NCBI RefSeq assembly: GCF_008065135.1
Contig: NZ_CP042914.1
Location: 5,995,404 to 6,059,403 of the forward strand
Direction: 5' to 3'
Length of the DNA stretch: 64,000 nucleotides
Source of the DNA: Roseimaritima ulvae
GTDB taxonomy: Bacteria; Planctomycetota; Planctomycetia; Pirellulales; Pirellulaceae
A model generated the notes under the pieces. That model saw only the letters and a list, made by a program, of their open reading frames with translations. It made no database searches and was not told the origin of the DNA. Shown piece by piece: positions 43,442 through 52,751 of the stretch. The translations under genes were made by a program, and so were the position numbers. Each line of letters starts with the position of its first letter. The stretch's first letter is position 1.

Positions 43442-44889
43442 CAAACCTGAACCGCTTTCCTTGCCAACGATATCAACCCCAACCTCTCTCGCGACGCGAG
43501 ATGCTGTCGCGCTGCGCCGGTGGATTTGGTGCGGTGGCCTTGGCGGCGTTGGCCCGCGACAGAGCCTTTGCCTCGAGCCCCGAAGGGGAACTGGGCGCAG
43601 CCAACCACGGCACGCATTTTCCGGCCACCGCCGAACATGTGATCTTCCTGTACATGGACGGGGGTCCTTCACAGGTCGACACCTTCGATCCCAAACCGAT
43701 GCTGGACAAATACAACGGCAAGAATCCAGGCGAGCTGTTCACAGTCGAACCCACCCAGTTCAACAACAACGGCAACGTGCTGGCCAGCCCCTGGAAGTTC
43801 AAGCAATACGGCCAGGCGGGCATTCCCGTCAGCGATCTGTTTCCTCACGTGGCCGAGTGCGTTGACGAACTGGCCGTGGTGCGTTCGATGGTTTCGGAAT
43901 TCCCCGAACACACCTTTGCGAATTACTTCCTGCATACCGGCAGCGGCTTGCAGGGCCGGCCCAGTATGGGAGCTTGGGTGAATTACGGCTTGGGCAGCGA
44001 GTGCCAAAACCTGCCCGGGTTCGTGGCCATCAACGGTGGCCTGATTCCGCCCGGTGGTCTGGATTGTTTCGGCAGTGGGTTCCTGCCGGCCAGCTACCAA
44101 GGGTCGTTGTTTAAACCCTCGGGAACCGCCGTCGCCAACATTAAACGCACCGAAGCGGACGCGGAGCAACAGATCCGCAAACTGGATCTGGTCCGGCAAC
44201 TGGATGATCGAGCGGTCGATGGCTTCGGCAAACACGATAGCCTGGAATCCGCGATCAAGAATTACGAACTCGCCTACGAGATGCAGATGGCCGTGCCGGA
44301 ATTGATGTCGCTGGCAGACGAATCCGAAGCCACACGCACGATGTACGGCATGGATTCAAAGTACAAACCGACACAGATCTACGCGGCGGAATGCCTGCTG
44401 GCGCGACGCTTGGTCGAACGCGGCGTGCGTTTCGTCGAATTGACGTGCCCCTCGGTGGGCGGCGACCGCTGGGACCAACACAGCAACTTGAAAAAGGGCC
44501 ACGAGAACAACGCCCGGGCCGTCGACCAACCGATCGCGGCGCTGCTGAAAGATCTGCGGCAACGCGGCATGCTGGACAAGACGCTGGTGGTCTGGGCCGG
44601 CGAATTCGGCCGCACGCCCTTTGCACAAGGCGCCAATGGCCGAGACCATAACCCGTTTGGATTTACCGTGTGGATGGCCGGCGGTGGCGTCAAACCGGGA
44701 ACGATCTACGGGGCGACCGACGAGTTCGGTTATAAGGCGATTGAAAACCGTGTCGAGATCCATGACCTGCACGCCACGATGCTGCACCTGTTAGGCGTCG
44801 ACCACACACGTTCCACCTTCCGCTTCGGCGGCCGCGACATGCGACTGACCGACGTCAAAGGCCACGTGATCCACGACATCATCGCCTAA
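43438..44889 (+). CDS. DUF1501 family protein with Tat signal
   Basis: A 483-residue protein. The frame is open from 43384, but the ATG at 43438 overlaps the preceding stop (ATGA) and puts the Tat motif LSRREML near residue 20 before a hydrophobic stretch (GAVALAALA). The DUF1501 pattern follows: FLYMDGGPSQVDTFDPKP, GAWVNYGLGSECQNLPGFV, WDQHSNLKKGH and WAGEFGRTPFAQG. DUF1501 belongs to the alkaline phosphatase/sulfatase-like fold. Tat export suggests a folded, metal-containing periplasmic protein. Coupled to the DUF1549/1553 gene, as is usual in this phylum. Confidence 0.92.
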   Translation: MTNLNRFPCQRYQPQPLSRREMLSRCAGGFGAVALAALARDRAFASSPEGELGAANHGTHFPATAEHVIFLYMDGGPSQVDTFDPKPMLDKYNGKNPGELFTVEPTQFNNNGNVLASPWKFKQYGQAGIPVSDLFPHVAECVDELAVVRSMVSEFPEHTFANYFLHTGSGLQGRPSMGAWVNYGLGSECQNLPGFVAINGGLIPPGGLDCFGSGFLPASYQGSLFKPSGTAVANIKRTEADAEQQIRKLDLVRQLDDRAVDGFGKHDSLESAIKNYELAYEMQMAVPELMSLADESEATRTMYGMDSKYKPTQIYAAECLLARRLVERGVRFVELTCPSVGGDRWDQHSNLKKGHENNARAVDQPIAALLKDLRQRGMLDKTLVVWAGEFGRTPFAQGANGRDHNPFGFTVWMAGGGVKPGTIYGATDEFGYKAIENRVEIHDLHATMLHLLGVDHTRSTFRFGGRDMRLTDVKGHVIHDIIA

Positions 44890-44900
44890 GAAAAAGAGCC

Positions 44901-44926
44901 GTAGCTACGCTCGCCAGAGCGTGGAA
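44901..44926 (+). repeat. CGCCAG-loop hairpin unit (d)
   Basis: GTAGCTACGCT-CGCCAG-AGCGTGGAA begins 11 bp after the DUF1501 stop and in its orientation. The stem is identical to unit (b) at 18009. Its place suggests a 3'-end element of the DUF1549/1501 transcript. Confidence 0.75.
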
Positions 44927-45030
44927 TCTTCGGCAATCCCGGGAAATTCCCGCGGGCAACGGTCCCCAATCCCAAAGGGAAATGCGATCAATAAGTTGCG
45001 TGTTTCAGGCGAGCTATTCTCAGCCGCGGG

Positions 45031-45160
45031 GGACGTGAAGTGTATTAATGCCGGATTCACTTCACTCTCCCTCTGGGAGAGTCGAGCGTCAGCGAGGAGA
45101 GGGCGACCGCGCCGCTGCAAAAGAACCTCCCCTCGCTGACGGTCGACCCTCCCGGAGGGT
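45031..45160. repeat. Dispersed repeat, copy A (inverted partner at 51420-51555)
   Basis: The segment from ggacgtgaagtgtattaatg to cggagggt is nearly the reverse complement of 51420-51555. It holds its own palindromes (ctccctctgggagag, gaccctcccggagggt). It lies in the long gap 44890-45644, where I see no gene. Confidence 0.75.
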
Positions 45161-45240
45161 GGCCTGGTAAAAATTCGTAATCCTTTGCGGTGGTCGCCCC
45201 GAACCAATTTGGCTCTATCGTGGGGACGCGAGCGAATTCC

Positions 45241-45530
45241 GGTCCCCCCTCCCCCAAATATTTCGCGCAGTACGTCCTCTATCACCCCAGATTCATAACG
45301 CGAAATCTTTGGGGGGAGGGGGTTTAGGGGGAGGGGCCGATGCGCGCAACCGGCGTCACCTCGGCTGCTTCAAGATCACTACCAATCAGCACAACGGTTA
45401 ACCAGCAAATCCGCGGCGCCGCTTGCCCCTCCCCCTAACCCCCTCCCCCAAAACGGTCGCGGTCACGCCTATTGAGATGGATACCTCTAGCGCGACCATT
45501 TTGGGGGAGGGGGGACACGTGTCGCCCAGC
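45241..45530. repeat. G-tract/C-tract inverted repeats with quadruplex potential
   Basis: 45311-45336 has four G-runs (G6-A-G5-TTTA-G5-A-G4), a canonical G-quadruplex motif on the plus strand. 45426-45449 holds its complement (C4-T-C5-TAA-C5-T-C5). ccccctcccccaaatatttcgcg at 45244 onward also mirrors cgcgaaatctttgggggg at 45299 onward. The block separates the DUF1501 gene from the convergent sulfatase gene. Confidence 0.65.
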
Positions 45531-45644
45531 CGTTTCTAAACCGCCTAGACAACCACCACGCAATCATTTTCACCAGGCCACCCGGAGGGAGGGTGAGGGA
45601 AGATGTGTAGACACCAATGCCCCGAGGGAGGGTGAAGTCTCTGC

Positions 45645-47258
45645 TTACAGCGCGGGCGTCCGCATTTCTTCTTGCCAGGCTTCCGGCTTCTCGGCCACGT
45701 CGCTGTCGTCTTCGTAGTGTTTACGAAGTCGGTCTAGCTCCGCACGGACTTCGGCGATCTTGTCGGCGTAGGCCGGGTTGTTGTACTGATTGGTCAGTTC
45801 ATCCGGATCGTTTTCCAGATCGTAAAACTCCCATTCTTCGCCGAACTGATAGAACTTCATCAGCTTGTGCGTTTCGGTTCTTACGCCGTAGTGCCGCGGC
45901 ACCATGTGGACGCTGGGGTATTCGTAGTAGTGGTAGTAGATGCTCTTGCGCCAATCGGCGGGTTGCTGGCCTTTAAGCAGCGGTACTAGCGATCGGCCCT
46001 GCATGTCGGCCGGGATATCGGCACCAGCGACGTCCAGAAAGGTTTCGCCATAGTCCAGATTCTGCACCATCTGTTTCGACCGGGAACCGGGCTGGGTAAC
46101 GCCGGGCCATTTTACGATCAGCGGCATCTTCAGCGACTCTTCATACATCCAGCGTTTGTCGAACCAGCCGTGGTCGCCGACGTAAAAGCCTTGATCCGAT
46201 GAGTAGATCACGATCGTGTTGTCGTCGATGCCCATCTCTTTCAGCGTGTCCATGATCGTGCCCACGCTTTCGTCGACGCCCTTGATGCACCGCAGGTAGT
46301 TCTTGGCGTAGCGTTGAAATTTCCATCGCACCAAGTCATCACAAACGAGGTTCTGTTCGTGGAAGACTTTGTCTTTGGGACCGTAGGCGTCGCGCCAGAC
46401 TTTCAATTGCTCGGGCGTCATCCGCTGCATGTTTCGCCACGCCGATTTATCAACGCTGCCCTGGAAGGCTTTGCCATCGAAGTCTTTGGTTAGATCGACG
46501 AACAGGTCAAAGTTCAGATGCATATGGCGGTCGATTTCCAGTTCCTGATAACGTGCCGGTTTCTCGTTATCCCACCAACGATCGAACAGCGTATTGGGTT
46601 CCGGAATTTCAATATCGTCGTACAGGTGCAAGTGCCGCGGGGCGGGCATCCAGTTGCGATGCGGCGCTTTGTGCTGGACCATCAGCATGAAGGGTTTGTC
46701 GGCGTCGCGGCCTTGCTTGAGCCATTCGACTGCCAGGTCGGTGACGATGTCGGTGCAGTGGCCTTCGATCCGTTTTCGACCTTGAGGCGTGATCATGTCC
46801 GGGTTGTAATACAGGCCTTGTCCCGGCAGAACTTTCCAGTCGTCAAATCCTTGCGGCGTGCCCTTCAGATGCGACTTGCCGTACAGCGCCGTGGTGTAGC
46901 CGGCCTTTCGCAGCAGCTTGGGAAACGTCTGCTGGTTCCAGTCGAAGGAGTTGCCATTGTTCATGAAGCCGTTTTTATGGCTGTGCTTGCCGGTCATGAT
47001 GACCGCTCGGCTGGGACCACAAATCGAGTTGGTGCAGAAGCTGTTTTCGAACAGCATGCCCTGGGAAGCCAGTTTGTCGATGTTCGGCGTAGGGTTTACC
47101 GACTTCAGCCAGCCATCGTAGGCGCCGATAGCATGTGGGGCGTGATCGTCCGAAAAAATGAAGACGATGTTCGGGCGATCGGCGGCCAGAGCCGAACCAA
47201 CCCCGACGAACGTCAGCAGCAGTGAAGCGAAAAGACGGCTCATATGGATACGACTCAT
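45645..47258 (-). CDS. Secreted formylglycine-dependent sulfatase
   Basis: A 537-residue sulfatase from the ATG at 47258, which gives a clean signal peptide (LFASLLLTFVGVGSALA); the frame is open to 47306. The metal site starts with IVFIFSDDHAPH. The formylglycine motif CGPSR at residues 80-84 is of the Cys type (CxPSR) and is followed by TGKHSHKNG. Further sulfatase elements are FMLMVQHKAPH and YSSDQGFYVGDHGWFDK. Such enzymes remove sulfate esters from algal polysaccharides or host glycans in the periplasm. It is convergent with the DUF1501 gene. Confidence 0.93.
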   Translation of the reverse strand: MSRIHMSRLFASLLLTFVGVGSALAADRPNIVFIFSDDHAPHAIGAYDGWLKSVNPTPNIDKLASQGMLFENSFCTNSICGPSRAVIMTGKHSHKNGFMNNGNSFDWNQQTFPKLLRKAGYTTALYGKSHLKGTPQGFDDWKVLPGQGLYYNPDMITPQGRKRIEGHCTDIVTDLAVEWLKQGRDADKPFMLMVQHKAPHRNWMPAPRHLHLYDDIEIPEPNTLFDRWWDNEKPARYQELEIDRHMHLNFDLFVDLTKDFDGKAFQGSVDKSAWRNMQRMTPEQLKVWRDAYGPKDKVFHEQNLVCDDLVRWKFQRYAKNYLRCIKGVDESVGTIMDTLKEMGIDDNTIVIYSSDQGFYVGDHGWFDKRWMYEESLKMPLIVKWPGVTQPGSRSKQMVQNLDYGETFLDVAGADIPADMQGRSLVPLLKGQQPADWRKSIYYHYYEYPSVHMVPRHYGVRTETHKLMKFYQFGEEWEFYDLENDPDELTNQYNNPAYADKIAEVRAELDRLRKHYEDDSDVAEKPEAWQEEMRTPAL

Positions 47259-47309
47259 AAACGTTTTTTGTGGGTTGCGTGGTAATTTCAACAGAAGCAA
47301 CCACAAAGA

Positions 47310-48989
47310 TTAACCGGTGAAGGAGCCGATCGCCAGCTTTAGCAACTTCCACATCGATTCAGAACGATACAGGTCCAGCAGGTCCCAGGTGACCCGCTCG
47401 GGGTGTCGATGCGTGGAATCCCAAATCGGTTTGGGCTTAACGCGCAAGGGAGCCCGCAGGACGGTCTTTTCCGGACGATCCAGCAAGTACGTGTTGTGAA
47501 CAAAATCGATGCCGCTCTGGGCATCCTGCAAACTGGCTCCCGGATGGCCGCCCCAGGGTGGCGACATCAGGGCAAACGACAAAGCCGACCATTGGTTGAT
47601 GCCAATCGTTCCATACCGCAATTTTTGCAATGCCGCGTCCAGGGCGTCGGCATGCGATCGTTGGAAGGCGTCGGGGACCGTCAAACTGGCCGCCAACGTC
47701 CCCCAAATTTGGTCGTTCATCACCTCCACCGACTGCTGCAGAAAATCAAGCTCGGACTCGGCATCCAGGACGAGTTCCGCACAAACCGGCGTGAAGGATT
47801 CTTCTTGCAGTAAGTGCGGTGCCGTGCGGGGATCAACATCTGGCAGCAGCGTCCAGGGCAGTCGCTGAGGGTCTTCGGCCGGGCGCCCACTAAACCTGGC
47901 AAAACGATCGCCCGCCCCAGGGTAATAGGCGTGGCGTAGCGGCGTCGAATCCAACACCTCGCGCAACAGCTGATGGAATTGTTCACGCTGTGGCCAGTCG
48001 CGACAGGTAATTAGGACCTTGGTGGCAATACAATTGAACGATACATTGTTGACGATCGACGACGCAATCGCTTGCACCTGAGCACGCAATTCAGCGTCGC
48101 TATAACGACCGGGCAGAATCGCCCAGGGCGTGACGTTGCCCAGCTCGCTGGTGATCGTCTTGTTAAGCCGGGGACGGTTTTCGGCGCGTCGCTGCTCACG
48201 GTCTGCGTCTGTTCCCCAAACGATATTGTCGTGAGACTCGATGGAACCGGTGATGTGAACGCCGGCGGTTTGCTCGCTTGCGATCAGGGCCTTACCCTCT
48301 GGAACGCCGCCATACACCAATTGCAGCAGGCCACTGTCAATCAAAGGTGCTAAACCGCGTTGAAAGATGGGTCCCAAATAATCGTTGACGGGATTCATCT
48401 TCAAAGCCACCACGGAGCCTTCAAGAAAGATCTTCGTCAGCGCATCGGTAACGGGGATCGACGACACGTTGCCGGCGCCCAGGACCACCACCACGTCGGA
48501 TTGCCGCTGGGTATCGACAAGCCTTGCCGTGCTAGCCGCAGATGGGGCAACGAGTGGGACTTCTGGATGCAGCCAGGTTTCGGCGGTCATGGGCCGGAAC
48601 AACAAGGAATCGTACATCAGCGGAGTGGGGAATACCGCAATGCGGCATTGCCCTGCGACGCGAGTCACCGTGCCGGGTAAGCGGGGGGCTCCCTGTCGCT
48701 CGATGTCTCGGTAGGTTTGAGCAGCCAAGCGAAGAAATCGCATGGTGGCCAGCGGACCCGTCGTCACCTCTTCGGTTCTGGCCGGGCTACGCTCGTCGAT
48801 CCGCTGGGCTTCACACGCCGCTTCGACCCAATCGACTGCCACGTCCGCCACCGCTTCGATACAACGCTCCAGCAAACTCAACCGCTGCGGCAGCGACATC
48901 CGCTGCAAAGTCCCTGCGCCGGCGGCAAGTCGATCCAGTGCGTGGTCGATATCGGTCGAACTGGAAGGTTGAGGGGCGATCATCATGAT
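47310..48989 (-). CDS. Aldehyde dehydrogenase-family protein (long form)
   Basis: A 559-residue ALDH-fold protein from the ATG at 48989; the frame is open to 49031. The general-base Glu is present in KTITSELGNVTP and the nucleophile Cys in NNVSFNCIATKV, so the active site is complete. NAD(P)-binding sequence VVVVLGAGNVSSIPV and ITGSIESHD also match. The last 60 residues, with LRVKPKPIWDSTHRHPE, extend beyond normal ALDHs. The substrate is unknown. It stands alone, 51 bp upstream of the sulfatase gene on the same strand. Confidence 0.85.
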   Translation of the reverse strand: MMMIAPQPSSSTDIDHALDRLAAGAGTLQRMSLPQRLSLLERCIEAVADVAVDWVEAACEAQRIDERSPARTEEVTTGPLATMRFLRLAAQTYRDIERQGAPRLPGTVTRVAGQCRIAVFPTPLMYDSLLFRPMTAETWLHPEVPLVAPSAASTARLVDTQRQSDVVVVLGAGNVSSIPVTDALTKIFLEGSVVALKMNPVNDYLGPIFQRGLAPLIDSGLLQLVYGGVPEGKALIASEQTAGVHITGSIESHDNIVWGTDADREQRRAENRPRLNKTITSELGNVTPWAILPGRYSDAELRAQVQAIASSIVNNVSFNCIATKVLITCRDWPQREQFHQLLREVLDSTPLRHAYYPGAGDRFARFSGRPAEDPQRLPWTLLPDVDPRTAPHLLQEESFTPVCAELVLDAESELDFLQQSVEVMNDQIWGTLAASLTVPDAFQRSHADALDAALQKLRYGTIGINQWSALSFALMSPPWGGHPGASLQDAQSGIDFVHNTYLLDRPEKTVLRAPLRVKPKPIWDSTHRHPERVTWDLLDLYRSESMWKLLKLAIGSFTG

Positions 48990-49051
48990 GGCACGCGTCG
49001 GTAGGTAACGAAGTTCGCAACGTCCATCCACGTTATACCATCGACGATTTA

Positions 49052-49074
49052 CGGTGGTCGAAAATCGACCACCG
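49052..49074. repeat. Perfect 10-bp hairpin
   Basis: cggtggtcga-aaa-tcgaccaccg lies 63 bp upstream of the ALDH start at 48989. Neither a T tract nor a coding role is visible. Confidence 0.6.
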
Positions 49075-49244
49075 GGGCGCTGGGAATTCAGGCTCCGCTG
49101 GCCAACCAGCCGGTTTGCTCACGAATCTCTAATGATTTTGCAAACGCGGTTGTTGGCACACCTTTTGCTTTTCTACTCGGTCGTGTTCGCCCGGTGCGTG
49201 ACCGGCGATCGCTAAGAATCAATTCGAAGCAAAAAGGAAGTACG

Positions 49245-49631
49245 ATGAAAAGTTTGTATAGTTTGTTGTTCGCTGGTTTGGTGGCATTGGTAAGCGTGGG
49301 CTGTGAAGACAGTGCGTTTGATAACGAAGCGGAACAAGTCCGCGATCGAGCGGATATGCGGGCCGAAGAGATCCGCGATAACACGCAGCAGCGGGCCGAA
49401 AACATCCGCGATGACGCCCAGCAGACCGCGGAAGAAATCCGCGACGATGCCGGCCGTACGATCTTGGGTACCGCCGAAACCGACACGGCTGAAAACCGCG
49501 CCGACGCGATCGAAGAAGCTGGCGAAGAAAAAGCCGATGCGGTCGAAGAACAAGGCGAACAGAAAGCCGACGCGTTGGAAGACAACGCTGAAGAGAAAGC
49601 CGACGCCTTGGAAGAAGTGGAAGTGGAATAA
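49245..49631 (+). CDS. Lipoprotein with 11-residue (hendecad) coiled-coil repeats
   Basis: A 128-residue protein. The ATG at 49245 follows an aaggaag site and starts a lipobox signal (LVSVGCEDS). The mature part is built of 11-residue repeats: AEEIRDNTQQR, AENIRDDAQQT, AEEIRDDAGRT, then AIEEAGEEKAD, AVEEQGEQKAD, ALEDNAEEKAD. The second set is also visible as 33-bp DNA repeats. Hendecads form slightly right-handed coiled coils, so a rod anchored in the membrane is likely. The strongly acidic, alanine-rich composition resembles small lipoproteins of the Lpp or LEA type, but I claim no homology. Confidence 0.8.
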   Translation: MKSLYSLLFAGLVALVSVGCEDSAFDNEAEQVRDRADMRAEEIRDNTQQRAENIRDDAQQTAEEIRDDAGRTILGTAETDTAENRADAIEEAGEEKADAVEEQGEQKADALEDNAEEKADALEEVEVE

Positions 49632-49651
49632 TCCGCTTCGCTTCATCACCG

Positions 49652-49680
49652 CGCGTGTCCAGTGGACGCGCGTTTTTTTT
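49652..49680 (+). terminator. Rho-independent terminator
   Basis: The stem cgcgtgtcc/ggacgcgcg (9 bp, one G-T) with loop agt is followed by eight T. It begins 20 bp after the stop of the hendecad lipoprotein gene. This is the clearest intrinsic terminator in the window. Confidence 0.9.
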
Positions 49681-49725
49681 GGGAACGCTTGAATTGTTGC
49701 CAGAACCGAGTACTTCCGCCGGGCT

Positions 49726-49743
49726 GGCTGGAACTTTCCAGCC
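49726..49743. repeat. Short perfect hairpin
   Basis: ggctggaa-ct-ttccagcc, an 8-bp stem in the gap 49681-49988 ahead of the PQQ-like gene. Apart from this and the hairpin-like gtcgccccaaacggggcg after it, the gap shows nothing. Confidence 0.5.
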
Positions 49744-49988
49744 GTCGCCCCAAACGGGGCGAGCCCGGTGGAAAGAAGGGAGCATATTCGCCGCCTCCCT
49801 CGGAGACGCTTGACTTAGTAGCATTGCCGGTCAAACGACTAGATCGACAGCCTGTCAGCGAGGCCGCGTTTTATCACGAACAACCGGCACGTCTCCCGCA
49901 GCATCTTCTTAGGCACCACCCGGCGGCGATGGCTGGCTACAATGCTCAGGTCCGTTATCCGTCCTCCCTCCACCAAGCGTGCTGTCCT

Positions 49989-51308
49989 ATGCGTGCCCCT
50001 ACCCGATGCTTTGCTGCGGCCCTCGTCTTCACCGTGATCGCTGTCGCATGCCTGCCGACGTTCCTCGTTCCCAACCCAAGCTTTGCCGCTGAGCCGGCCG
50101 AGATCACCGACACGCCGACCTTCGCCGACACCGACTGGCCGTGGTGGCGAGGCCCGCAGCGCGACGGCGTGGCCGCTCCGCAGGATCCACCCACCTCGTG
50201 GAGCGAAACGGAAAACGTCGTCTGGCGACAGCCGGTCCCCGGCCGCGGGCATGGTTCACTGACCCTCCTGGGTGACTGCGTCTACCTGGCCGCCGCCGAC
50301 CGCGAGCAACAATTCCAGTCTGTGCTGTGCCTGGACCGCGCGAGCGGCAAAGAACGTTGGCAGACTCAGGTGCATCGCGGTGGATTGCAGACGGCCAAAA
50401 TGGCCAAAGCCAACAGCAAGGCTTCCTTCGCGTCGTCGACGGTGGCCACCGACGGCACGCGACTGTTCATCAACTTCGTCAATGACGACGCGATGTGGAC
50501 CACCGCCTTGGACTTGGCCGGCGAGATCCTCTGGCAACGGAAAATCTGTGACTACGTGATTCACCAAGGCTACGGCGCCTCGCCCACCGTGTATCACAAC
50601 TTGGTGATCGTGGCGGCCGACAACAAGGGCGGCGGCGCGATCGCTGGCCTGGACCGCGGCACCGGTGAAATCGTCTGGCGGCGGGAACGTCCTCAAAAAC
50701 CCAACTACACCTCGCCGATCATCCTGCAGGCCGCCGGACGCGAGCAACTGGTGTTCAGCGGCTGCGATCTGGTCACCAGCCTGGATCCGCTGACCGGCAA
50801 AGAGATCTGGGAAGTCGAAGGCGCGACGACCGAATGCGTGACCAGCGTGGTAACCGATGGCCAGCACGTGTTTACCAGCGGCGGATATCCCAAGAACCAT
50901 ATCGCGGCCGTCGCCGCCGATGGCTCGGGCGAAGTCATCTGGGAAACCAACACCCGCGCCTACGTGCCGTCATTGCTGCACCGCAACGGTTATCTGTTCG
51001 CCGTGCTGGACGAAGGCATCGCCACGTGCATTCGTGCGGAGGACGGCGAGACGATGTGGAAATCGCGTCTGGGCGGCACCTTCAGCGCCTCGCCGGTGCT
51101 GGTGGGCGACCGCATCTACGCGACCAATGAAGAGGGCGAAACCTACATCTTCACTGCGTCGAGCGAAGCATTTGAGCAATTGGGCGAAAACAAGCTGGGA
51201 GAATCCGTGTTCGCCACGCCCGTGTTTGCCGGCGATCAAATCTTCATGCGCATCGCTCGGCAGGAAGACGGCCGGCGACAAGAGTACGTGGTTTGTATCG
51301 GGGAGTAG
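49989..51308 (+). CDS. Secreted PQQ-type beta-propeller protein
   Basis: A 439-residue protein from the ATG at 49989, which starts a signal peptide (RCFAAALVFTVIAVACLP); the frame is open from 49662 but those residues overlap the terminator. WPWWRGPQRDGVA is the usual N-terminus of planctomycete outer-membrane-assembly-like propellers. Blades show repeated LDRASGKERWQTQ, LDRGTGEIVWRRE and LDPLTGKEIWEVE. No catalytic residues for alcohol dehydrogenase activity are visible, so it is more likely a binding or scaffold protein than a PQQ enzyme. Confidence 0.88.
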   Translation: MRAPTRCFAAALVFTVIAVACLPTFLVPNPSFAAEPAEITDTPTFADTDWPWWRGPQRDGVAAPQDPPTSWSETENVVWRQPVPGRGHGSLTLLGDCVYLAAADREQQFQSVLCLDRASGKERWQTQVHRGGLQTAKMAKANSKASFASSTVATDGTRLFINFVNDDAMWTTALDLAGEILWQRKICDYVIHQGYGASPTVYHNLVIVAADNKGGGAIAGLDRGTGEIVWRRERPQKPNYTSPIILQAAGREQLVFSGCDLVTSLDPLTGKEIWEVEGATTECVTSVVTDGQHVFTSGGYPKNHIAAVAADGSGEVIWETNTRAYVPSLLHRNGYLFAVLDEGIATCIRAEDGETMWKSRLGGTFSASPVLVGDRIYATNEEGETYIFTASSEAFEQLGENKLGESVFATPVFAGDQIFMRIARQEDGRRQEYVVCIGE

Positions 51309-51419
51309 CTTTCTAAGCGGTGATTTTTGCAGGCCACGGTCGCTGACAGCCCAACCGGATCAGCCGCTTGGGACGTGAAAGGTATTACTGCAGCATTGGA
51401 CCTTGGGGCCGCTTGCTTC

Positions 51420-51555
51420 ACCCTCCTTTATAAGGAGGGTCGAGCCTTAGCGAGGGGAGGTTCTTTTGCAGCGGCGCGGTCGCCGTCTCCTCGCTGACGC
51501 TCGACTCTCCCAGAGGGAGAGTGAAGTGAATCCGGCATTAATACACTTCACGTCC
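51420..51555. repeat. Dispersed repeat, copy B (inverted partner at 45031-45160)
   Basis: Runs from accctcctttataaggagggt to cacttcacgtcc, nearly the reverse complement of copy A. It ends 10 bp before the stop codon of the minus-strand gene at 51565. The two copies enclose 6.3 kb in inverted orientation. Confidence 0.75.
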
Positions 51556-51564
51556 CTCGCGGTT

Positions 51565-52269
51565 CTACTTGCTGCCTTCGATGCGTCCGGCTTCGATTTC
51601 GCGCTGCACCAATTCCACAATGGACGGCTGCGAGCGGGGACGGCCGGAAACTTGATCGCGATCGGCGACCAGACGCGCCCGCGTGACCACCTCTTGCAAC
51701 TGTTCGGTTGTGGGCGACGAAGCCAGGCTGCGACCGCGCAGCGATTGATCTTCGACGAGCACCGGGGCGACGACTTCATTGATGTCGAAGCTGGTGGCCG
51801 TGCCGGTGGTGATGGCCTGCCGCAACCGTTTAATCTGGGTGACGGCTTCCTGTTTGGCCGGCTCGTCGAACCCGCTATCACTCTGAATTAGCGCCTCGAC
51901 GGCCGCCAGATCGCCCCATTCCAAAATCGGGATCCGCGTCAAGCGATTCATGACGCCGCCGGCCTGCCAATTCTCCAAGCGGCCCGCTTCGGCATCCTCG
52001 ACCACCCGGCCGAGCATTTCTACAATCGCCTGCTTGTCCTCCGGCTCCAACTGACTCTGCTCAATCGTGGGAATCGTGTGGCCGCTTAAAGTGCGAGCCG
52101 CCAATTCGACGCGTTTCTGGTACAGAAAGTAGGTCGACACCCCACAGCAGACGAACAAGGCAGCGGTCAGCAGCAGGCCAAAGGCCAACACGGCCGGCAA
52201 CCAACCGACGCCATCGTCCTGCGAATCCGCGTCACCCGCTGCGTTCTCGTCCTGTTCGCTATCGCTCAT
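51565..52269 (-). CDS. Single-pass membrane protein, unknown function
   Basis: A 234-residue protein with an acidic N-terminus of about 22 residues ([18 protein letters not shown]), one membrane helix ([27 protein letters not shown]) and a helical extracytoplasmic part ([24 protein letters not shown]). Its ATG overlaps the greA stop by 4 bp, so it is coupled to greA. Family not recognised. Confidence 0.7.
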   Translation of the reverse strand: MSDSEQDENAAGDADSQDDGVGWLPAVLAFGLLLTAALFVCCGVSTYFLYQKRVELAARTLSGHTIPTIEQSQLEPEDKQAIVEMLGRVVEDAEAGRLENWQAGGVMNRLTRIPILEWGDLAAVEALIQSDSGFDEPAKQEAVTQIKRLRQAITTGTATSFDINEVVAPVLVEDQSLRGRSLASSPTTEQLQEVVTRARLVADRDQVSGRPRSQPSIVELVQREIEAGRIEGSK

Positions 52270-52751
52270 TCGGCATCCAGGAATTCGATTTTCAGAACTT
52301 TGAACTTCATTTTTCCGGCTGGGGCATCAATTTCGGCCGTATCACCGACTTTTTTGCCCACCAGCCCCTGGCCCAATGGGCTGGTCACCAGAATTTTGCC
52401 GCTGTCGTAATCCTCTTCGCCGGCCCCCACCAAGGTGAACTGTTCCTCGTCGCGGTAGGCCAGGTCTTCCACCGTCACGGTGCAGCCGAACACGACTTCG
52501 TCTTTGGGCAATGAGGACACATCGACGATCGTGGCCCGCGCCAGTTTCATTTTCAGCTCATCGATCTTCCGCTGCAGCATACCCTGGTTTTCCCGCTGGG
52601 CATGGTATTCCGCGTTCTCTTTGAGGTCGCCTTCGGCACGAGCTTCCGCAATTTTCTCGGTGATTTTCGGCATTTCCACCGAATCGAGCCGTTCCATCTC
52701 GGCTTTGATTTTGTTGTAGCCTGCGCGGGTCATCGGGACCGAGTCGTTCAT
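52266..52751 (-). CDS. greA: Transcription elongation factor GreA
   Basis: A 161-residue protein from the ATG at 52751, with an aagga site 7 bp before it. The frame is open to 52964, but the upstream residues are not GreA-like. The N-terminal coiled coil ([38 protein letters not shown]) carries the acidic tip [11 protein letters not shown]-type sequence that reaches into RNA polymerase and makes it cleave backtracked RNA. The C-terminal domain ends with [23 protein letters not shown], the FKBP-like GreA core. Full length for the family. Confidence 0.95.
   Translation of the reverse strand: MNDSVPMTRAGYNKIKAEMERLDSVEMPKITEKIAEARAEGDLKENAEYHAQRENQGMLQRKIDELKMKLARATIVDVSSLPKDEVVFGCTVTVEDLAYRDEEQFTLVGAGEEDYDSGKILVTSPLGQGLVGKKVGDTAEIDAPAGKMKFKVLKIEFLDAE

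Noticed and set aside
44890-45644. Possible CRISPR or tandem array in the repeat-rich gap
   Set aside because: Repeats are palindromic, of unequal length and not regularly spaced.
49662-49988. 109-residue N-terminal extension of the PQQ-like protein
   Set aside because: It overlaps an intrinsic terminator and hairpins; a signal peptide begins at 49989.
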